Origin: Paroedura picta
Lineage: Eukaryota; Chordata; Lepidosauria; Squamata; Gekkonidae
Direction: 5' to 3'
Assembly (NCBI RefSeq): GCF_049243985.1
Contig: NC_135373.1
Location: forward strand, 8,291,501 to 8,355,500
DNA: 64,000 bases
Part shown: positions 1 to 10,733 of the stretch, in pieces
Layout: each line of letters opens with the position of its first letter
Numbering within the stretch: position 1 is the stretch's first letter
Notes under the pieces: generated by a model
What the model saw: only the letters and a program-made list of their open reading frames with translations
Databases searched by the model: none
Told to the model about the DNA's origin: nothing
Position numbers and translations under genes: made by a program

Positions 1-30
1 TTCTACAGCCCCATCTCCCATTCCTCTTAC

Positions 31-81
31 CTCCGAGGGCTGAATCGTTTCCTCCTCCTCGGTCTCCTCGGGGAACAGATT
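31..81 (-). CDS. Acidic 17-residue exon (paralogue 1)
   Basis: The exon is 51 nt, phase 0 at both ends, and follows a pyrimidine-rich acceptor ending CCCACAG. The donor is GTAAGAG. It encodes NLFPEETEEEETIQPSE, strongly acidic and probably disordered. The copy B version at 33,799-33,849 has the same length, with substitutions but no indel. It is the leftmost exon visible of this paralogue. Confidence 0.6.
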
Positions 82-3000
82 CTGTGGGAAAGGAGAAGAG
101 AAGGAGCAAGAGGGACAAAGGAGCCCAGGTGATCGCAGAGATGCCAGCTTTGGGTTGGGAAATGCCTGGAGACATTGGGGGTGGAGCTGGGGCGGGATTT
201 GGAGTGGGGAGGGAGCTCAGGGGAGTAGAACTCCACACCCTTCAAAGCAGCCATACTACTACTACTACTACTACTATTATTATTATTATTGATTTCCCAT
301 CACTCCTAGAAATGGCTCATGGTAGGATACATTAATTCCATCATAAAAACCTCATAAAACCCCATTAAAATACCCTAGGTAGGACATAAAAATATTATAC
401 ACAGATATATACGATCACCCAAAATTACAGTGGTGTAAAACAACTAGTCCCCCTCCCCCAAATTAATAACTAGAGTGAGCAGGGGAAAGGGGGCACAGTT
501 GACTTAAAGCCATCACTTAACACCACTCCCCCCTAACATGGCTTAACACCGGGGGGCCCAATAAGATCTTTCTCATTGTCTTGCTGGGCCTCAACCAAAG
601 ACCTGGTGGAAGAGCTCCATTCTGCAGGCCCTTGGGAACGCCAAAAGCTCCCACGGGGCCCAGAGCTCCTCTGGGTGCTCATTCCAACAAGTAAGGACCA
701 GGACCGAAAAGGCCCTGATCCTGGTTGGGGCCAGGCACACTTCTCTGGGGCCTGGAACGCCAAACAAGTTGGTACCCGCAGAGTGTATAGGGCGTAAAGC
801 TCTGTGGGGGGCATAGGGCGATTTGCGGACCCAGAATGGGGGTCCCAGAATTCGTAGGGCCTTTTTTCTAGGGGAACTGATCTCTGTAAGCTGGAGATGA
901 GCTACAATTCCAAGGGATTCCCAGGTCTGACCTGGGGATGGGCATCCCAACGTGACCAGGTTAGCCGAATCTAGTGGCTTACCAAAAATGCCTTCTGATT
1001 AACCCCAGGTTATGACCCAATTCCCTAATTCTAAAAGAGTTCTGCAGGGCCTGCAAAATGGATCTCCTCCACCAGCCATTTGGTTGAGGTCAACCGAAAC
1101 TAAATAATACCTGCTGGGCTCCAAACCTCCCTGCCTTGAACCCATGCAATGGATCAGAACAACCATGGGCCTAGTAGATGGTTCACCAGGTTGGATGTTA
1201 TTTTCTCTGTTTATGGTTGTTATTACTGTTACCTTTTGTTCCTTATAAAAAGTGGGTTTGATGTACGTTCTACTTGAACTGCCCTGAGCCTAAGGATAGG
1301 GCAATACACAAACGTAATAAGTAAGTACCTTGCACAAAGCCGCCTTCCATTGGGCGTAGTCATTTGATGGCGTCTCCGGGCACTCATCGGTGTTTTGGGC
1401 CTCCTGGGCTGGTGTGGACTGTAGGAAGGCAAGTGAGAGAACATCGCTTGTCCAGAGTCACACAATGCACAGAGGTGGAAAGGATTTGGGAGGTTTTTGC
1501 TCTTCTCCTTTGGGGCCATCTTCAGATTTGATAAGGATGTTTTCCATCCTTTCACGCAAAGCATTGATGCCTATGTCAAAACATTGGGGGGGGGGAGCTT
1601 TCTGACACCCCCTTCAAGAAGACCTCCCTCCAGATTAACAAAGGTGCCCTTGGGAGTCTGCAGGTCTTGATCAATCAATAAATTTATCCAACTCTATAAA
1701 GCCCATGGGGCGTTTATTGCCGCTTGCAGATGATTCTCCTGACTGTGATTCCTGGATTCCCCTGTCAGCAGAAGGACCATGAGGACCTCGACCACCCCAA
1801 TTCCTACTCACATCAAATCCTTTTTCATGTCTCATGTACTCACCGGCTCTTCAGCAGAAACCTGCTCTTCAGGCCTTTGTTCTTCCGGACCTGTGGAAAA
1901 ATTAGACCATACTGAACATACTGAACAAGTCCGTCACCACTTAAGAAGTCCTGCAAGAAGCCAAAGTGAGCCTTGTGGTTGTCAGAATCCGCAAGCTCTG
2001 CAGTGTGCAAGAAGGAGCAGAGGGGGTCCTTGAAGGGGCATCGGAGGAGACGTCTATTTAGCAGACTTAGATCAGGAAATTCTCTTTTGAGCATGCTTCC
2101 TCCCTGCTTGCCTCCAGAACAGCAGTTGAACGTCTGCAGACCTAAAAGTCAATTAGGTCTCTTATCTCCTCTTTCTATGCACAGTTGTTTCTGTTCATAA
2201 TAAGCCCACTTTATTCCTTTAAGCAACCAGGGGCTGTGCTTCTCCTGCCTATTCAATGATCGGTCCCCTGAGCTTCGCCATTCACAATCTCTGTGGAGAA
2301 CCCTGTATGACCCCCCCCCACTCCCCCGCCCCCTGTCAAGATCTCGATGATTTGACTGGGCAAGAGGAAGACCCTCTAGATCACCGCTGCAATGAAAAGA
2401 ACATTCGTAGGATAGCCGAGGAAACTGGGATGGTCTGATGGGGGGATGGAGAGGGTAGTCATCAGTGGGTCCCAAGAGAGAGATGAGCCCTTGCTTCTTG
2501 GACCTGCTCACAGAAGAGCCCCTTGGCTCCTCCACTCAACGGATGGTCCTTCCTCCTATAAATTCAGACCTACTTACCTGTCACCTCTTCAGTTCGGCGC
2601 GATATTATGGTCTTCGCCACTTGTATTGCGAAAATGATTACACTGATGAAGCCAAAAAGGCCAATCCACAGAAATTCCTGTTTGGATAGGAAATATGAAG
2701 AAGACGGAACTGTGACTCAAACCAAAGTCACCTGCAGGAAGTCCCTCTCTATTGCCTGGATCCCATCAGCCAGACATTCCTGGGAGCTCCTGACTGCCAT
2801 TCCCTTCCTCAGGTCAGGAAACAGATCCCTAAACTCCTCAGTTCCTCGCTGAACTCCACCATACCCCCTTCCACTACTCTCCTCTGCATGGAGACCTTGG
2901 ATGGGAAGCCCCATATTCCAGTGGCTATCGCAGGCTATCTCAACCTTTTCACCTTTGAGAAACCCCTGGAACATTATTTAGGCTTCTAGAAACCCCAGAA

Positions 3001-4446
3001 GTGGTGCAATCATGCAGACTATGGCTGGGAAGCAGAGCTGTGTCCATGCCCACCTGAGGCTTCTGCCTTTCCCACCTCCTCCAGGCCCATCATTGGCCAT
3101 TTTGGGGTGGGGGGGGGCAGAGTTCAACTTGGCTATATGTTGTCAATGTATGGTTGAATTGTTTTTTAAAAATATATAAAATGCTAATTAACTTCCAGGT
3201 ACTACATACATGCATATCTTTATTACGGTCATAGACCATCAAAATCAAAACAATTTCACAGTTACACAGATAATCTGGCTAAAACATGGTTTTACTCATA
3301 AAATAGCATTATGTTAAACAGACTATGCGTCTGCTAAAATATAAATTAAAAGTAAATGGAAACATGAGTTATTGTTCTAATTGCTCTCAGGGTCAGTTAA
3401 GTTTTAGTCAACTTCCGTCGACTTTTCATGGATGCAGCACAAAACCTGGCAATGTGATGGAACAATTTGTGTCTATGAGCAGCGGGGAGATATAAGATTG
3501 TCCTGAACGCCCTGGGACTCTATGTAACGATGGTGTGATAAATATGGAACGAATGTCATTATAAAACTGACAATGCAAAAGGATATGTTCCAATGTACTA
3601 AGAAAGCCCTTCCAGGACTGTCATGGGACCGTGGTTGAGAAAGCCTGGGCTGAACTCTAATTTTTTCTGTATAGTTTCTTGAGTTCCATGTAAACCACCC
3701 TGAACCTCCGAGGAGGGCGGTATATAAATGTGATAGGTAAATAAACAAACAAACAAACAAACAAACAAACAAACAAATAAATAAATAAATAGCTGTGCCT
3801 CTCCAGATATCCACTGACTACAATTTCCAGGAGCCCTTGCCAGCACTTGAATTGTAGTCCATGGACATGCCTGCCTTGTGCAGGGTTTTGGACTACGTGA
3901 CCCTGGAGGCCCCTTCCAATTCTCTGATTCTGTGACCTCTGGAGAGCCACATTCTGACCATCCCTGCCCGAAATGCTTGGATGGTATTGCAGAAAATGTC
4001 ATCCTGAATCTGCTCCGATTGGCTCTTGAGGCAGAAACCCAACAGTTTTGAGGACAAGAAGAGATGTTGGCTCCTGGTGGATGGCTAGCAGATGACTGGT
4101 GGCCAAGAGACAGTTGGGCTTGGGCTTGATTAGGTGGATCTGAATCACATCTTGCCACCCATCTCATGTTCTTCAGGCCCAGCTCAGGGCGGCAGCCCTC
4201 ATGACAGCAGACTTCTACCTTCCCCCTGCCACAGATTCCTCCCAACCCAAGGCCACCTCCTGCTGCCCTAACTCTCCACTTCCCACCAATCCTCCATCTT
4301 CTTCCAGAAGAGTGTCCTTTCTTACTTTTAAAACACATTTGACACAAAATATTTCATTTTCCTCTTTTTCTCCATCCATCTTCAGTTTTGCTCCTGAACT
4401 CTTCAGCTACAGAGAGCCAAATGAGCCCGAGGGCTGTTGGAAGCAT
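31..4446 (-). CDS. Partial membrane-protein gene, paralogue 1 (overview)
   Basis: This is the copy A version of the minus-strand gene described at 17,257-37,404. The exons run right to left: possible signal exon 4,326-4,446, juxtamembrane 2,732-2,848, transmembrane 2,578-2,677, acidic 1,844-1,890, Trp-Lys exon 1,329-1,418, acidic 31-81. The tail would continue left of base 1. Exons from the juxtamembrane one onward join in phase and stay open. The possible signal exon has an in-frame TGA at about codon 31 that copy B lacks, so either this paralogue is damaged at its 5' end or that exon is not used. Family unknown. Confidence 0.55.
256..291. repeat. (ACT)n(ATT)n microsatellite at a LINE tail
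   Basis: Trinucleotide repeats of ACT then ATT sit at the 3' end (minus sense) of the L2-like LINE fragment at 293-870. Copy B has a (TTG)n run at the matching place. Confidence 0.85.
293..870 (-). mobile_element. L2-like LINE 3' fragment
   Basis: The minus-strand translation contains the recurrent LINE C-terminal pattern (W-N-E-x-P-E-E-L followed by R-A-C-R-M-E-L-F-H-Q). The copy is truncated and lies inside a common inverted-ended repeat (about 130-250 and 860-960). Copy B keeps only a short remnant near 34,060-34,110. Confidence 0.7.
1329..1418 (-). CDS. 30-residue Trp-Lys exon (paralogue 1)
   Basis: The exon is 90 nt, phase 0-0, acceptor CCTACAG, donor GTACTT. It begins STPAQEAQNTDECPET and ends DYAQWKAALCK. 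The ending weakly recalls the E-W-K-K-A-L-F segment that precedes B30.2 in some butyrophilins, but no B30.2 sequence follows. The copy B counterpart at 34,571-34,660 has the same length and is also open. Confidence 0.6.
1844..1890 (-). CDS. Acidic exon after the membrane span (paralogue 1)
   Basis: The exon is 47 nt. It starts with two bases (GT) that complete a Gly codon with the final G of the transmembrane exon, then encodes PEEQRPEEQVSAEEP and ends in phase 0 at a GTGAGT donor. Copy B is 3 nt shorter, an in-frame difference, which supports coding constraint. Confidence 0.65.
2578..2677 (-). CDS. Transmembrane exon (paralogue 1)
   Basis: The exon is 100 nt, entering in phase 0 after CCAAACAG and leaving in phase 1 at GTAAGT. 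About 20 hydrophobic residues (FLWIGLFGFISVIIFAIQV) are followed by basic residues (AK, then SRR). This fits a single span with the C-terminal side in the cytoplasm. Its 3' G pairs with the next exon's 5' GT, a phase match also present in copy B. Confidence 0.72.
2732..2848 (-). CDS. Juxtamembrane exon (paralogue 1)
   Basis: The exon is 117 nt, phase 0-0, encoding 39 residues that begin RGTEEFRDLFPDLRKG and end IQAIERDFLQ, directly before the transmembrane exon. The donor is CTGCAG|GTGACT. The acceptor (GGAGTTCAG) has a poor pyrimidine tract, so the 5' boundary is uncertain. The copy B equivalent (36,203-36,324) has five extra bases that shift the frame. Confidence 0.45.
2930..3620 (+). mobile_element. 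hAT-like non-autonomous element
   Basis: It begins CAGGCTATCTCAACC near 2,930, and the matching end GGTTGAGAAAGCCTG lies near 3,632-3,650. The copy B relative at about 36,410-36,730 is shorter. No coding sequence was recognised. Bases 3,180-3,590 inside it are AT-rich and have no gene-like signal. Confidence 0.5.
3738..3791. repeat. (AAAC)n(AAAT)n microsatellite
   Basis: AAAC units are followed by AAAT units, at the end of a short interspersed repeat (3,650-3,740) whose text resembles a LINE 3' end. Confidence 0.9.
4326..4446 (-). CDS. Possible signal-peptide exon (paralogue 1), with stop
   Basis: On the minus strand an ATG at 4,446 opens MLPTALGLIWLSVA, a plausible short signal sequence, and the exon length to a GTAAGA donor is 121 nt, the same as in copy B (37,284-37,404). 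Here an in-frame TGA lies about 30 codons in, where copy B has GGA. It lies just downstream of a GC-rich segment with CRE-like and RFX-like motifs. The assignment rests on copy conservation and a hydrophobic start only. Confidence 0.28.
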
Positions 4447-4460
4447 CTTTTGCCTCCTCC

Positions 4461-4498
4461 GTTGCCATGGATGCCGGAACCCCGGGATAGTGACATCA
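4461..4498. promoter_or_regulatory. Candidate promoter motifs, copy A
   Basis: A GTTGCCATGG half-site at 4,461-4,470 resembles an RFX X-box, and TGACATCA at 4,491-4,498 is one base from a CRE octamer. Both lie within 55 bases upstream of the candidate minus-strand start codon at 4,446. The arrangement is kept in copy B. It is not a canonical MHC-type SXY module because spacing and order differ. Function is inferred. Confidence 0.3.
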
Positions 4499-4642
4499 GC
4501 AGAGGGGGTTCCGTGGGCACCGGCTGCTCAGGGAGGCTGATCTTGTGAACTGGACAGGGAGGGGGCTGGAGAGTGGGGCAAGAAAGCAGGGGCTGAGCTG
4601 CCTTCCCTCATGCCCATCCGAGGAATTTGTGCTTCTTAGAGC

Positions 4643-4860
4643 AGGGGTCTCCAGCCCTTCGGATCCTGCAGGATGCTTGCGATTCCTGACCCAATCTGGT
4701 GGGTGCAGCCATAAAATGGAGAAAAAGCCAGACAGACACCACCAATCACATCACCAGCGGCCTATCCGAAGTCTTGTTGGGCACAACACCTACTTGGTGC
4801 TGCCCAATTTCTGGCAATGCATGATGGGTGGCAGGAAAGGTGGGGGCACCATGTTATAGA
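4643..4860 (+). mobile_element. hAT-type repeat fragment
   Basis: It starts CAGGGGTCTCCAGCC, a typical hAT-like end, and recurs in copy B at about 37,600-37,815. Bases 4,870-5,340 hold no gene that I can support. Confidence 0.5.
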
Positions 4861-5346
4861 CCATATGGACGACTTCCTATGTGTCCTTCAGTTTCGGAAA
4901 GCACTCAGTGATATTTCAGCATTCATTCCATGGTTTGTCTGTTAATACATCACAGGCATGAGCTTTCTAGAGATACTATTTCAGCCTCCAGAAGCCAAGC
5001 CAGAAAGTAGCAGCCGCAGCAGGGCTGGAGCAGGAAACCTGGGCTGCCTCCGTCCCTCTGTCTTAAAGTCGCTCTTCGGGATTTTATTGACAAAGGAGTG
5101 TCAACACCAGCTGAGATGTTTGGAGAGGCAAGGGCCACGTCCTGGTTTTGATATACCTAGATATAATAAAACAAAAATCATGACAGGTTACTGTGAGAAT
5201 ATAACATATGTCTATATCGCAACAATGTACTTTCCCCCACATTTCATTTTTAAACATTCTAGCCCTTTTTGTTGTCGAGTTATAATTGGAAAGCTGTGGC
5301 TGCACATTACTCCTTTCTTGGAAACAACCCATTTCTTCCTCTAAGG

Positions 5347-5480
5347 CAGTGGTTTTCAACCTTCCTAATGCCGCGACCTTTTAATTCAGTTCCTCATGTT
5401 GTGGTGACCCCAACCATAAAATTATGGATTCCACAGTCAGCCAAATACAACTTAAAATTATAAAATTAGAAACAAAAGGA
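5347..5480 (+). mobile_element. hAT-type fragment after a CTCTAAGG site
   Basis: CAGTGGTTTTCAACCTTCC follows CTCTAAGG at 5,339-5,346, the same end sequence as the complete element at 10,106-10,518. The copy B counterpart starts at about 38,338. The other end was not identified. The downstream segment (5,500-5,860) is a further interspersed repeat. Confidence 0.6.
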
Positions 5481-5879
5481 GAGTCAAATTAAGGCAAGAT
5501 TCAAGTGGGCAGCCGTGTTGGTCTGAAGAAGCACAACAAAATCAGAGACCAACAAAGATTTATTCAAGGTGTGAGCTTTCGAGTGCGGGCACTCTTCCGC
5601 AGACATAGTCAGGCCAGTCCAGGACACCATGATATCTGGGCCAAATTTCTGCTTAGGCTCGCACTGCCTCTTCAAAGCTTGGTCAGTTTTAACCCTCCCC
5701 CCCCCCCCCCGCATTATACAGTTCCCGGATTTCTTAAAGCGCTTTTGAGTTCTTGTTAAATGCTGACTCGAGTAGAGCTCTCAGTGGTTACCCTCCTCCC
5801 CCCAGCAATGTGAAGGAAAATCATCCCATGGTGAGAACATTAATCCACGCAGTCCTTATGATGCTCGTATTCAAGTGGA

Positions 5880-6150
5880 TAGCCTCTAAACCTCCAGAAG
5901 AAATTCCTGGCAGTTAGAGCGGTTTCTCAGTGGAACAGGCTTCCTCGGGAGGTAGTCTCTTCTCCATCTTTGGAAATTTTTAAACAGAGGCTGGATAGCC
6001 ATCTGATGGAGAGGCTGATTAAGGGAAGGTTCAAGGGAGTGGCAGGTGACAGTGGATGAGCGATAGGGTTGTGAGTGTCCTGCACAGTGCGGGGGGCTGG
6101 ACTAGATGACCCAGGAGGTCCCTTCCAACTCTATTGTTCTATGATTCTAG
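5880..6150 (+). mobile_element. CR1 LINE 3' end
   Basis: It has the characteristic CR1 tail: a stretch with 'cagtggaacaggcttcctc', then 'ggactagatgacccaggagg', then TTCTATGATTCT-type terminal repeats. The copy B equivalent is 38,870-39,150, so it predates the cassette duplication. Confidence 0.8.
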
Positions 6151-6209
6151 TTTTAAGATCTTAGTTCTCCAGCCATCACATGATGTCTGACAAACCTCTT
6201 GGAAAGGCA

Positions 6210-6500
6210 GGGCAATGATTGGTCACAGGAAACAATTTTGTTGTAATGTCTTATTTTGGTTACCTTACTCTTTCTCCTTCAGGACACGCAGATTTAGACC
6301 ATGGAGGGCAACTTTCCCGTGAAAAACACGGGAAACAACTGCTTCTTTCCCTGCTGTTTGTGTTGTTCCCTGATGAAGATATGGAGGTTTCCATCCTCTG
6401 CAGATCTGCTGCAGAAGTTGACAAAAATGTGGTAGGGAATTAAAGAAGCCTATCTGGATAAACAGAGAACTTCAGCAGGACAAGCTGAGGGAGAAAAAGG
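6210..6500. other. Three-copy low-copy segment, no gene called
   Basis: This segment recurs at 39,205-39,510 and 41,640-41,990. All three share an 'ATTGG'-type CCAAT-like start, a block around CCATGGAGGGCAACTT or its variant, and 'CTCTGCAGATCTG'. Frames are not kept between copies. I see no domain, and leave its nature open. Confidence 0.5.
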
Positions 6501-7674
6501 AAATGTTCAAGGAGTGCAGATCTTTTTTGGGTCTCTTCCCAGCATCTCAAAATGCTGCATTTCCCCCATAGGTCAGCCCCCCTCCCAACCAACATGGTGA
6601 CTATGGGCTCCTAGCACCTGCCCACAGTTTTCTTGGCACCAGAAATTGGGTGGGCCCTCATAAGTTCTGATTGGCTGTGTAAGTTAAATAAAATGGTTTT
6701 GACAACTCTATTAGCCCTCCAAGGCAGACTTTTGGTGAACCAATCTCTACTCTCTGGAAATTAGTTTTAATTTTGGGGTTTCTCTATCCCATATACAGCC
6801 ATTTAGGTCTTAAAGCCAATGGGCTGTTTGACCAGAAAACACAGCAATGTAACAAAAAAGTCATTGCTCTTCAATATTCATTAAATACAAACAGTGCTTA
6901 ATCTCAGCAGCTATATATCTGCAGACATTCTGTGGTGGATTCTGCCATTTTGTGGCATCCATTTTGGGGCTGCCCCCACCACTCTGGGTCAGAATTCCAA
7001 AGGTACCTGTAGGCTCAAAAGCTCTGGATACTCTGTCCAAACTCACCCCGTTACCGATTAGGAAGGAAGCCCCCTTACTCCAGCATGCATGGTGCTTGGC
7101 CATAGCAAGTTTGCACCAGTCAAGGGCCACAGAAGAGGCATCCATAGCTGCTGAGAATGAGGATGAGGTGTTGCCCCCCCTCGAAGCCTAAGAAGCCCTC
7201 ATGGTGAGAGGAAAGACCTTTAGTAAGGGCATCTGGCTTACATACCTAAATTTCATTTTTTTACCCACCATGGACTTGAAGCAAAGCCAAAAAAACACCT
7301 TATTACAGACATGGTGATTAGGGGGGAAGACATGGGGGAAGTGTCTTAAGATTTGAGGGGGAGGAAATGTCTATGAAAACCATATTTCCTCTCCCCCCTC
7401 CCCACGTGCCACATGCCCGATAACCTCTTTGCGGAATTTGTTTGCTACCACTTCTGCTTTTTCTGATGCCCGCCTGTCACATCTTTTAACAGATTCTTCC
7501 CAAACTTCATGTCACAGAAATGTAGTGAACAGTAATGCAATGGAAGCCTCTCTCTAGCGGCAATAGAAGTAAGTCTACTTGGAGGGTCTGTGGAGAAGGG
7601 AGAAAGCAGAGGCGGGAAGAAGAGGGAAATTCTAGGGGCAGAAAGGGAAGGAGCCATACTGAAGAACAGAAATA

Positions 7675-7676
<2 letters not shown>
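6500..7676. other. Non-coding stretch shared in part with copy B
   Basis: Bases 7,000-7,660 resemble 50,030-50,650, partly a hAT-like repeat. No open frame is preserved between the copies and no domain is visible. Confidence 0.5.

Positions 7677-7732
<56 letters not shown>
7677..7732. repeat. (GA)n microsatellite
   Basis: An uninterrupted GA dinucleotide run. The matching copy B site (50,697-50,822) has become a longer GGA/GAGACA mixture. Confidence 0.95.
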
Positions 7733-7736
<4 letters not shown>

Positions 7737-8249
7737 TACCCTTCTTAATGTTTTGGCCAGTTAAGCAGTCATTCATCAACCTTCTAAATCTGATCTCTCT
7801 GTTGACTAGGTCTCTCTGTTGCTGTGAGGTCTAATAACATGAGCAGCACCAACCCTGGCTCAAAGAGCCACTTCTTGGAGAGTATTCCTGGAGACTATCT
7901 AATCTAAAGTCATAGAATTCTCTATTCTCTATTCCCTGTTTGGAAGAGGGTGGGGGAGTGCTTGATCATCCCACTGTATTTAGCTGGACCTATTTTCTTA
8001 AGAGATAGCTGGGGTGAACCTGGAAAGTTGTTGACTGACTTCCTCCTCTCCCAGAAGTTTAGATAGTAAACTTTTTGGATAAGCATGGAAATGTATCCTT
8101 AATCAGTATTTGAAGGTTTGCAGCCAAGCTCTAGTTTCTAGTTTCTGTTATCCAAATTTTGCAACTAGATTATGGTTTGCCACACACTATTTAACTAATT
8201 AACTATTAATTAATCAGTGGGATTGTTTTAGTGTTATATACTTTTAAGG

Positions 8250-9130
8250 CAGCTGGTTAGTTTTTGTTGCCTTTCTGGTGATAAACCTTGTTTAAAAGAG
8301 CCAAAGGGTCTTTCACGACATTAATAACCTTTCCTCTGTGGCTTACAGATTTGCTGTTATAACTTAAATTTATGCTTAAATATTTAAATTGATTTACCTG
8401 TTCTGATTTCTGTTTACCTGCCAGTGGAATGAGTTTTGGCAAAGACCACAATCTTAGTTTCATCAAGCTTTATTTTTAGCAGGTTTTTATTACAATAATC
8501 AGTGACTGTTCAAGGATAGCAAAATAAGCCCACTCACAGTTTGGATAGGATTACTATGTCATCTGTGTATAATAAAAATCGGTCTCTTGCCTCCTGAGGG
8601 AGGATGGGCATTCACTTATTCAAAGCGAACAGATAAATCACTAAGAAAAAGGTTACATATGTGTGGAGCAAGGATATAGTCTTGCTTCACCCACATATTT
8701 ATTGGAACCTTCAAGATGTTTCCCTCAACAGAGAATTTAATTTGGCAATAATGGTTATGGTGAAGTTGTTTTAGAAAATATAATGATTGCTGATCAATTT
8801 TTGTTTACTAATGTTATCCACAGCTTCCTCCTGGATATTGAGTCAAAGGCTAATTTTAGATCAATAAGGGCAGAGAAGAATTTGTCCCTTTTTAGTTTCA
8901 TATATATTTCTCACTGAAAAAGGATAGGACAATGCAGTGATCCAAAGTAGCATTTCTCTTACCAAAACCTATTTGTTCCAGTCCAAAGTTATTATTGGAA
9001 ACTAAGTTTTTAAGATCAGAGGTCAAATGTTTTGCATGGTTTGTCAATGGTGGAAAGTAGACTAACAGAAAAGTCATTTCCTGGCAACTCAATGTTTCCT
9101 TTATATATATATGATTGTAATCTTAAATTG
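8250..9130 (-). mobile_element. Old non-LTR LINE with RT remnants
   Basis: On the minus strand, scattered frames give RT-like text: GFGKRNATLDHC, then ALIDLKLAFDSI followed by RRKLW, then FKYLSINLS. This is the order expected of a non-LTR reverse transcriptase. Several stops and shifts show it is old. I cannot assign a clade with certainty. Confidence 0.6.
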
Positions 9131-9486
9131 AGGCTGTATCAAGGGTTCATTTGCATTTCCCATTTTGGCCTATTATGCATGGGTGTTCTCCCTCTCTTTC
9201 ACCATGCATATCCATTGGGTTTTATTTTTTGGTCTGCATTTATTTTGCTTCCTTCAGCATTCTGGTTGCTTTCCAGTTGCTGTTCCCCCAAATTTTCTGA
9301 CAGTGGTTCCCCTCCTGCTTTCCTTCCATAGACCCATTATGCATGGCAACAACCACACCAGGCTACTGCCAGGCATTGCGTTGGGGCAGTATGCCTTGGC
9401 ACTTCCCCTATATGCAAGAAGGAGGGAATCCCCCGGCATATGCGGAATGTCCCGGTATTTTGCATACACGCTTAGAAGCTCTAAGA

Positions 9487-10097
9487 CAGGCTTTCTCAAC
9501 CAGGGTTTTGTGTAACCCTGGTATTTCTTGACTGACCAGGAAGAGATTCCCAAATGGGTGGGAGTTAATTAATTTTTAATTTATTTTTAAAATTTGTTAA
9601 ACATTTATGGGGTGATATGACCATATATGGTCATGTCAACCCACCCTCCATCAATGGCCAATGATGGGCCAGGAGGGGGTGGAAAGGGGTGGGCATATAC
9701 ACAGCTATGTTTCATAACTATATTCTGCATGATCGCACCACTTCTGTGGTTTCTTGGAACCTGAAGAATTTTCAGGGGTTTCTCTTAGTAGTAAGAAGAA
9801 GAAGAAGAGTTGGTTCTTATATGCAGCTTTTCTCTACCTGAAGGAGGCTCAAAGCGGCTTACAGTCGCCTTCCCTTTCCTCTTCCTACAACAGACACCCT
9901 GTGAGGTGGGTGAGGCTGAGAGAGCCCTGATATCACTGCTCAGTCAGAACAGCTTTATCAGTGCCGTGGCGAGTCCAAGGTCACCCAGCTGGCTGCACCT
10001 GGGGGAGTGCAGAATTGAACCCAGCATGCCAGATTAGAAGTCCACACTCCTAACCACTACACCAAACTGGCCCAGTAAAAAAAGTTGAGAAAGGATG
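9487..10097 (+). mobile_element. hAT-type element with nested SINE
   Basis: The ends are CAGGCTTTCTCAACC and GTTGAGAAAG, flanked by CTCTAAGA (9,479-9,486) and CTCTAAGT (10,098-10,105). The copy B version (53,389-53,684) has the same ends without the SINE and is flanked by CTCTAAGG on both sides. Insertion predates the cassette duplication. Confidence 0.75.
9794..10073 (-). mobile_element. tRNA-derived SINE (squamate type)
   Basis: Read on the minus strand it begins GGGCCAGTTTGGTGTAGTGG (tRNA-like box A context) and ends in a CTTCTTCTT tail. It is absent from the matching place in copy B, so it came after the duplication. Confidence 0.8.
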
Positions 10098-10105
10098 CTC
10101 TAAGT

Positions 10106-10518
10106 CAGTGGTTCTCAACCTTCCTAATGCTGCAACCCTTTAAAGCAGCTCCTCAAGTTGTGGTGACCCCCAACCATAAAATTATGTAAGTGTTATTTCA
10201 CAGAAAATAAACCAAAACTGACCAATGGTGTGAAGAGCCAGTGTTCATGATTGTATATAAATTGGATTTTTTCCCAGGGTTTCTCAGTTCAGTTGTGCCT
10301 CTTGTCCCCCCATGCCCATCTTGCTTTTCTGCGCTGCTCCAGGTAGATGAACACTCTATCTCAATCTACTCCACAAGGCTGTTGTGCAGCTAAAATGGAA
10401 GTGATGTTGTCCACTTTGGGACCCCCTTGGAGAGAAGAGCTTGTCGCCCTGGCACAACCCCTGTGAAAGGGTCGTTCGACCCCCAAAGGGGTACTGACTC
10501 CCAGGTTGAGAACCACTA
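10106..10518 (+). mobile_element. Non-autonomous hAT element, complete
   Basis: It starts CAGTGGTTCTCAACC and ends GGTTGAGAACCACTA, near-perfect terminal inverted repeats. The flanks are CTCTAAGT (10,098-10,105) and CTCTAAGG (10,519-10,526), an 8-bp target duplication with one mismatch. Copy B has the unoccupied site at 53,685-53,692. No transposase is encoded. Confidence 0.85.
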
Positions 10519-10583
10519 CTCTAAGGAGCTCTATGACTTATATATCCTCATCTCTTTATTGTCCCACTTTCCTTCTTCCTCAG

Positions 10584-10733
10584 CTGCAGAGTGCCTGCCC
10601 CAGAAAGAAACTTATAAACGGATGCTGGGGAAGAGGCAGCACCAGCAAAGCATGTATCCCCCCTGGAAGGTGATGAATCCAGCCTCCTTCTTGGCTACTT
10701 TAAGAGTTCTGATCTTTGCTGTGCTTTGCAAAG
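10584..10733 (+). CDS. Orphan Siglec-type signal-peptide exon (copy A)
   Basis: The exon is 150 nt, the same length as its copy B twin (53,750-53,899), after acceptor TTCCTTCTTCCTCAG and before donor GTAGGTG. The first in-exon ATG is at 10,622; an internal Met starts the hydrophobic stretch MNPASFLATLRVLIFAVLCK. The exon leaves in phase 1, as Siglec signal exons do. No V-set or other Ig exon follows on the plus strand before copy B. It may be a relic, or an alternative first exon spliced across about 45 kb to 56,435. The acceptor implies an upstream untranslated exon that I cannot place. Confidence 0.6.

Noticed and set aside
3598-4347. Minus-strand open frame of 249 codons
   Set aside because: It crosses a microsatellite, a dispersed repeat and a hAT-like end. 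The copy B equivalent is rearranged, and no domain is visible.
4461-4498. Classical MHC-type SXY promoter
   Set aside because: The RFX-like and CRE-like motifs are about 20 bases apart and in another order, and no Y box is placed properly.
7000-7200. Shared plus-strand open segment around HQSRATEEAS (also 50,030-50,230)
   Set aside because: It is embedded in a hAT-like repeat and the frame outside this short segment is not shared.
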